From NCBI RefSeq assembly GCF_021653975.1, contig NZ_JAJKFK010000001.1:186001-250000 (forward strand): DNA of 64,000 bases, given 5' to 3'. The notes beneath the pieces are model-generated. The model was not told the DNA's origin. It saw only the letters and a list, made by a program, of their open reading frames with translations, and ran no database searches. The DNA comes from Amycolatopsis sp. GM8. Its GTDB lineage: Bacteria > Actinomycetota > Actinomycetes > Mycobacteriales > Pseudonocardiaceae. The translations under genes and the position numbers were made by a program. Positions within the stretch are counted from its first letter, which is position 1. Every line of letters starts with the position of its first letter. Positions 59,521 to 64,000 of the stretch are shown one piece after another.

Positions 59521-60489
59521 GTGCGTCGTGCTAGTCATGCCCTACGTGAACAATGCGAGAACCGCATTGACCACCTTGGTTTGCCGCTACCGTTTGAACC
59601 TGCCGACCTGCTGCAGGCCGTCGCGAACGTACGACGGCGGACGCTGGTTGCCATGCCGGCGGCGTTGGCTGGCCGTGCGTTGAGTAGTCATGTCATCACG
59701 ATGCAGGATCGCGATGTCATCCGGTATCCGGCTGACACGACCGACATGCACGGCGACTATCTCATTACATACGAGGCATGGAACCTTGCACTCGAAGTCG
59801 ATCCACTCACGGACGACACCAGCGGGGACACGTCACTTGGCGCGCTGGCTGAGATCCGTGGCGTGTCCAGTGCGACTGGCATCGGAGGGATGGTGACCAC
59901 AGCAAATCGGGACCGTCGACGGGAGCTCGAGGTGCTGACGACCTTGTCACAGACCCGGTCAGCGCACGTGATCAGCAAACCTCGAAGCCACAATCTCGTT
60001 GCCGCCCAGATAGCCGTGCCGAAACGGGACCTGGATGAATTGGACACATTACGCGACACTCTGGTCAGGGTCCTCGGGCCAGCATCGCAGCCGATCGGAC
60101 TCGGCGAGTCTGACTACGACTTCACAGAGAACCTCTACCGCAGCTTGATTGAAATTCGCGACGCAGAGCTTCTGCTTGCGGCATTCGTACATCCCGACGC
60201 CCGCAAGATCGCCGTCGGTCTATGCCGCGAACGGGGCGACTCCTCGCGTCGACTGGCAGCCGTCACCGAGGCGGCGAACTTGTCTACCGCGTTACACCGC
60301 TTCCAGGCGGGATGGCGAACGAGACGTGAGCTGCCTACGAACGTCATTCCCGCAGGATCGCGCCGGCGCACCTTCGCATCCGAGGTTAGACATCTTTGCG
60401 CAGTAGCCCAGGCGCTTGACAAAGACCCGATCGTACGCAAGGTAAGCCAATACTGTCTCAACTACCCCGACTCGTCCACCCCCGCGTGA
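59521..60489 (+). CDS. Inactive ImmA/IrrE-like domain joined to a DUF6545-like tail
   Basis: A 322-residue soluble protein starting at GTG 59521. Residues 1-95 follow the start of small ImmA/IrrE-like proteins (RRASHALREQCENRIDHLGL, PEPxD-like PLPFEPADLLQAVANVRRR), but the zinc HExxH site is lost: GDYLITYEAWNLAL stands there. Residues about 200-270 resemble the cytoplasmic tail (DUF6545) of MAB_1171c-type membrane proteins: FTENLYRSLIEIRDAELLLA and VTEAANLSTALHRFQAG. The seven-helix membrane part of that family is absent. Family calls are by recalled pattern. It lies downstream of the XRE gene and may act with it as co-regulator. Confidence 0.6.
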   Translation: MRRASHALREQCENRIDHLGLPLPFEPADLLQAVANVRRRTLVAMPAALAGRALSSHVITMQDRDVIRYPADTTDMHGDYLITYEAWNLALEVDPLTDDTSGDTSLGALAEIRGVSSATGIGGMVTTANRDRRRELEVLTTLSQTRSAHVISKPRSHNLVAAQIAVPKRDLDELDTLRDTLVRVLGPASQPIGLGESDYDFTENLYRSLIEIRDAELLLAAFVHPDARKIAVGLCRERGDSSRRLAAVTEAANLSTALHRFQAGWRTRRELPTNVIPAGSRRRTFASEVRHLCAVAQALDKDPIVRKVSQYCLNYPDSSTPA

Positions 60490-60688
60490 CGGCATCATGC
60501 CGAACATCACAAAATGCGCGTTCGGAACTCGATAATGCGCAATACGTCGGATATCACGATCGCACACAAAACCAATGACGCGGGTGATTTCGGCTCACCC
60601 GAGGCGAATGGAAACGTATTCAGCATGGCCGTAGATCAACCTACTTAGTTGCGATCACCCTGACCCACCAGGCGCACACTTATCACGA
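60490..60688. other. Short intergenic region, AT-rich
   Basis: No gene seen between the convergent genes. Confidence 0.35.
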
Positions 60689-60895
60689 CTACTCCCCCAC
60701 CCGGCCCCGGTTGAGCTGCTCATCAGGGGCAGGTTTGATCGGCGTATCGTCGAGATGAAACGGGCTAAGATGATTAAACTGCATACCTTCGGACTCATAG
60801 CGTTCATACGAGTCTTCCTTGCTACGCCCTTCGTGCCAAAAGGCGATAGCACCGACGACCACCAGGCCGACAATGACTGCGAGTTCGCCTATCAT
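60689..60895 (-). CDS. Small single-span membrane protein
   Basis: A 68-residue protein with one membrane helix near the N-terminus (IGELAVIVGLVVVGAIAFWH) and a charged cytoplasmic tail (EGRSKEDSYERYESEGMQFN). Its ATG overlaps the stop of the preceding gene (ATGA at 60895-60892). It is the last gene of a three-gene overlapping chain. Function unknown. Confidence 0.6.
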   Translation of the reverse strand: MIGELAVIVGLVVVGAIAFWHEGRSKEDSYERYESEGMQFNHLSPFHLDDTPIKPAPDEQLNRGRVGE

Positions 60896-61251
60896 TTCAC
60901 ACACCTAGATCGGGCTCGCACAGAATCCGAGGGTGCTGGACTCCAGGCCCACGCCGGCAGCCGCCCGGGTTCCACCAAGGCGGCCCTCGTCAGCGACCAC
61001 CAGGCCACGCCTATTGAAGCGCAAGGGTCCATCGCGGCCGCAACGTCCGCCGGACCGCATTCACGCACAGGCCAAGCACCTTGGATCCCACGAGCCAAGG
61101 GCCCAGCTTGCACGCCGCAAGGGTGGCCACGGTCGTTCTTCGAACCGGCAGGAGTTTCGGCAGGATGGAGCAACCTGTAGATCACTACGGCATCGGGCAC
61201 CACCTGCCGCAGGCAGTCCATGAGTTTGCGTGGCCTCATTGTGGCCGTCAC
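60892..61251 (-). CDS. Hypothetical protein, middle gene of an overlapping chain
   Basis: A 119-residue frame beginning at a GTG that overlaps the upstream stop (GTGA, 61251-61248) and ending in an overlap with the next start. The product begins MRPRKLMDCLRQVVPDAVVI and is Ala/Pro/Trp-rich with five cysteines. The two exact overlaps are the main support, since the sequence has no known family and moderate coding quality. Confidence 0.5.
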   Translation of the reverse strand: MTATMRPRKLMDCLRQVVPDAVVIYRLLHPAETPAGSKNDRGHPCGVQAGPLARGIQGAWPVRECGPADVAAAMDPCASIGVAWWSLTRAALVEPGRLPAWAWSPAPSDSVRARSRCVK

Positions 61252-62096
61252 CGCTGTCGCGTTGGGTCGTCGGTCGCAGGAAGACGGCGAAGGCCTCTGA
61301 GGACTCGTTGCTTCGTGACCAGGTCGGTGGAGTAACTGGAGGGTGAATCCCTATCCACCACAGGCCAATTCACAAGCCTCGCATCGAGGGCCGCACCGGG
61401 CGAACGCCTGGGCAGGCGGACGACGCTAGTCGGTCCCATGGCGACCTGGACCAGGGAGCCGGATGCCGTCGGCACCGACGCGGGCGGCAACCAGCGTGCA
61501 ACGTCGTGGGCGAGAGGATTTGGTGGCGCGGCCTCGACAACCAATGCCGTTACTCCGCTGCACGACCAAGCCAACATCATCATCGGTACATTGACTTCGG
61601 GGTGCAGCAGAGAATTCAGCTCGCCGTCCCAAGACTCAACTCCACCGTGGGCCGCGACAGCGAAAACTGATTTCACAGCGCTGGTAAGAGTTGCTTCAAG
61701 GGCCATGTTGTCAACAGATACTATAAGCGATCTGATAGATCCGCCGACCTGAGGCAGCATTAGGCGGCAAACTTCGAGAGGAGGGACAACATCATATTCC
61801 GCCGTAGTCGCAGAACACAGCTGACGGCGGTAATTGTGAGTCGTGGCACCCCGATCGAAACCCGGATATCGTGGAATTTCCTCCGGCTCCGCTGGTATCG
61901 ATAGCTGCTGCGTGTGCGCGATATTGTCCAGAAGCTCAATGAGGCAGATGGGGCGCCGAAGATGCAGTTCCTGAATAGTTCGTTCCTGAGTGACGCGCGG
62001 GACACGCGCACCAGCGGTTGACACGGCGGGGCTCTCCCGATGTGGATCAAGCGTACGGCAGATACCGAACGACCTGGCCGTCGGATATGTTCGCAC
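61248..62096 (-). CDS. Hypothetical protein, first gene of the overlapping chain
   Basis: A protein of up to 282 residues; the true start may be further in, since the first 35 residues look weak. From about residue 40: IQELHLRRPICLIELLDNIA, PPLEVCRLMLPQVGGSIRSL, then VSVDNMALEATLTSAVKSVF and VNVPMMMLAWSCSGVTALVV. The pattern is of an alpha/beta soluble protein. No motif allows a function call. Confidence 0.55.
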   Translation of the reverse strand: MRTYPTARSFGICRTLDPHRESPAVSTAGARVPRVTQERTIQELHLRRPICLIELLDNIAHTQQLSIPAEPEEIPRYPGFDRGATTHNYRRQLCSATTAEYDVVPPLEVCRLMLPQVGGSIRSLIVSVDNMALEATLTSAVKSVFAVAAHGGVESWDGELNSLLHPEVNVPMMMLAWSCSGVTALVVEAAPPNPLAHDVARWLPPASVPTASGSLVQVAMGPTSVVRLPRRSPGAALDARLVNWPVVDRDSPSSYSTDLVTKQRVLRGLRRLPATDDPTRQR

Positions 62097-63289
62097 GTTG
62101 ATATGGGACAGAGCGACACATGCTCTGCCTGGGTCCGGCCGCGCCCTAATGCTACTGGGGTCGGCTCGAGGTAGCTCTCTGGTACCAAAATATGCGTTGA
62201 ACTCGCTGGCCGATGATACCCATGATGCCGGACACGGTCCACAGGCACATCGAAACCAGACGGCAACCCGAGATTGGTTGCAGACCTAGGGCTCCCCTGT
62301 CCGGGCCTTCCGCACGTCCATGTCGTGCCGCGGCCCGCGCTGCGTTCCCGGGGGTGTTGTGTTCGTCAGACGCGTGAGTGTTGGGTGACTTGTCGCGATC
62401 ACATCACGTCGGAGCATGCGGTTTGTGTTCGTGGGTTGTGGCCGAAGCTATCCGAGCCCGAGCTCGGCTGCCCCGCTAGCCCGTATTGACGCTTCGCGAG
62501 GCGAGTCCGGAGCATAAGTGATAACACCGAGACCTCGGCAGCGGCCACGCCGAAGGCGTGGGTGGTGCCCTGCATGAAGGCGCAGACGGATGAAGAGTCG
62601 TTACGATCTCCTCGCCAGCCCGTGACTCTCAGGCTGAGCCGTATATTCGATGCCCGCGGCTGTTCGACTCGCCGGTCGGCGCATCTCCGGCGGCGGCGGT
62701 CCGCACTCGGCGAGGACCGCCTACGACCTGGCCGCGTAGACGAATCGGCTGCCACGCAAGCTCAACGGATGCGCCCAAGACGGGCGCCGGGTTCCACGCA
62801 CAACCGGTCCGTCCGCATGAACGGGCCCGGCGTAGACGACCTGTCCGGCGACCGTCCGCTCTACAACAGCTACCGCGATACCGGACGGCGGGGTGTTCGT
62901 GCCTCAGTCCCGCTGCCGTGCGGATGGCGGCGATCCCGGCGCCCGCAGGACCGGCCACATGCTCTGGCCGGCGCGAGGAAGAGTTCTCGACGAAGAAGCG
63001 GTGTCCGAGCCGAATGACTACGGCCAAGGTGACCGTACCCGCAGAAGGGCCTGGCGGCCGCCGTCGGCGTGACGCCCGTCTACCTCAGCGCCTTGGTGAC
63101 ACTCCACGTCGACGCGTGGGCTTCGAGGTGATGAACGAGCGAGGAACCCCTGCGACCGGTCGTCAGCGTGTTCGACGATGGCCGACGGGTCGACGCCCGC
63201 GAACTGTGCCACGCGTTGGAGCAGCATGCTGAGCCGGACGACCTACGCGCCCACGCGGCTCGCGCCATCGCCGAGTTTCATGGCTGTCG
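62097..63289. other. Region with decayed sequence, ending at the IS left end
   Basis: No intact gene. At 63,142-63,289 an open stretch without a start reads VVSVFDDGRRVDARELCHAL, then EQHAEPDDLRAHAARAIAEF; it looks like a real coding fragment, cut at the IS boundary and by stops upstream. Other frames here are random-looking. Confidence 0.4.
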
Positions 63290-64000
63290 TGTGAAGTCTC
63301 AGGAGATAGATGACTGATCGTTCTCGGGACTTCCTTGACAGAGTCGATCACTGGTGTTGATCATTGCCAGCCGTGGTGGACGACACGCGGGCTGGGGATC
63401 GGGACTGGTTAGTGGAGCAGCGCTACCGGGCGGTGCTGGAAGTGCTGGACGGATCCCCGGTCAGCGAAGTGGCGGTCCGATACGGGGTTTCCCGGCAGGC
63501 CGTGTATGCCTGGAAGGCCAAGCACGCGGCCGGCGGTATCGAGGCGTTGCGGGAGGTGTCCCGGCGTCCCAAGACGAGTCCGACCCGGGTGTCGGGCGAC
63601 GTCGAGGCGCTGGCGTGTGAGATGCGGCGCGCGCATCCCCGGTGGGGTGCGCGGCGGATCGCCTTCGAACTTGCCCAGGCCGGGATCGCGTCGCCACCGT
63701 CGCGGGCCACGGTGCACCGAGTGTTGGTCCGCAACGGACTGGTGCGCCATCAGGAACAGCACCACCGGCGCAAGTACAAGCGCTGGCAACGGGAAACGCC
63801 GATGCACTTGTGGCAACTGGACCTGGTGGGCGGGATCTTCCTGGCCGACGGGCGCGAGTGCAAGATGCTCACCGGCATCGACGACCATTCCCGGTTTGTC
63901 GTCGTGTCCGCGGTGCTCGCGGTGCCCTCTGGTCGAGCCGTGGCCGATGCGTTCCTCAAAGCGATGCGGGTCTACGGCGTGCCGGCGGAAGTGTTGACCG
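63290..64000 (+). mobile_element. IS481-family insertion sequence, left part
   Basis: The likely left terminus begins TGTGAAGTCTCAGGAGATAG at 63290, about 83 bp before the transposase start. The element runs past the right edge of the window, so the right inverted repeat and target duplication cannot be checked. Confidence 0.65.
63373..64000 (+). CDS. IS481-family transposase, N-terminal 209 residues (runs off the right edge)
   Basis: It begins at a GTG (63373 or 63376). An N-terminal HTH (SPVSEVAVRYGVSRQAVYAW) is followed by HPRWGARRIAFELAQAG and the integrase-type core: HLWQLDLVGGIFLADGRECK with the first catalytic Asp, then MLTGIDDHSRFVVVSAVLAV with the second. The third residue (Glu) lies beyond the window. 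This is the DDE arrangement of IS481 transposases. The part seen has no frameshift, so the copy may be active. Confidence 0.92.
   Translation, partial: MVDDTRAGDRDWLVEQRYRAVLEVLDGSPVSEVAVRYGVSRQAVYAWKAKHAAGGIEALREVSRRPKTSPTRVSGDVEALACEMRRAHPRWGARRIAFELAQAGIASPPSRATVHRVLVRNGLVRHQEQHHRRKYKRWQRETPMHLWQLDLVGGIFLADGRECKMLTGIDDHSRFVVVSAVLAVPSGRAVADAFLKAMRVYGVPAEVLT

Noticed and set aside
62399..63027. Small minus-strand genes left of the IS
   Set aside because: Arg-rich frames overlapping in several phases without ribosome-binding sites or recognisable domains.

Overview
High-GC actinobacterial DNA. Family content (SAV2177-type methyltransferases, a CsbD/gas-vesicle cluster, ESX-type secreted proteins, SCO6880-type conjugation genes) suggests a filamentous actinomycete, most like the Pseudonocardiaceae. 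That placement is inference from gene content, not from a marker gene.

Bases 1-22,290 look chromosomal. (1) 1-4,924: a minus-strand catabolic operon (TetR, MBL-fold hydrolase, FAH-family hydrolase, crotonase, MFS importer, acyl-CoA dehydrogenase cut by the window edge), divergent from a three-subunit molybdenum hydroxylase (5,110-8,785). (2) An extra ClpP, then a gene graveyard at 9.6-11.2 kb: broken acyl-CoA ligase, thiolase C-terminus and Ku. (3) A CsbD-like protein, a small membrane protein, a HhH-type endonuclease-like gene and a complete gas-vesicle operon (13,062-17,887). (4) A methyltransferase, a decayed DUF4268 gene, a DUF6308 gene and a TfoX-like gene.

At 22,288-22,330 lies the 3' half of a tRNA-Pro(GGG) with its terminator and no 5' half: the footprint of tRNA-directed integration. 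Polarity places the integrated element to the right, and it runs beyond 64 kb (>41 kb). It carries a HTH replication-type protein with a ParA and partner, a cis region with a GC palindrome, an unfamiliar small-gene operon (26.2-29.2 kb), an XRE regulator with a clear operator, and a secreted-toxin locus: ESX-type partner, T7SS-type toxin with a NucA/NucB-like nuclease end, and an immunity protein joining a SMI1/KNR4-like half to a ComJ-like half. Next come a methyltransferase, hydrolase plus hexapeptide acyltransferase, GT25 glycosyltransferase coupled to an unfamiliar sensor-like protein, a MetE/UROD-like protein and two paralogous secreted proteins with a shared leader.

From 46.2 to 58.2 kb a minus-strand operon encodes a conjugative type IV secretion apparatus: ParA/MinD-like ATPase, pilin-like protein, VirB8-like, VirB6-like, SCO6880-type, VirB4-like, VirD4-like coupling protein and a lytic transglycosylase/NlpC protein. 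Its promoter is flanked by two copies of a 12-13 bp repeat next to a divergent XRE gene, suggesting a repressor switch. Right of this are an inactive-looking ImmA/IrrE-like protein joined to a DUF6545-like tail, a tightly overlapping three-gene operon of unknown function, and an IS481-family insertion sequence running off the window. No relaxase or integrase is visible; both, with the intact tRNA-Pro, should lie further right if the model is correct.
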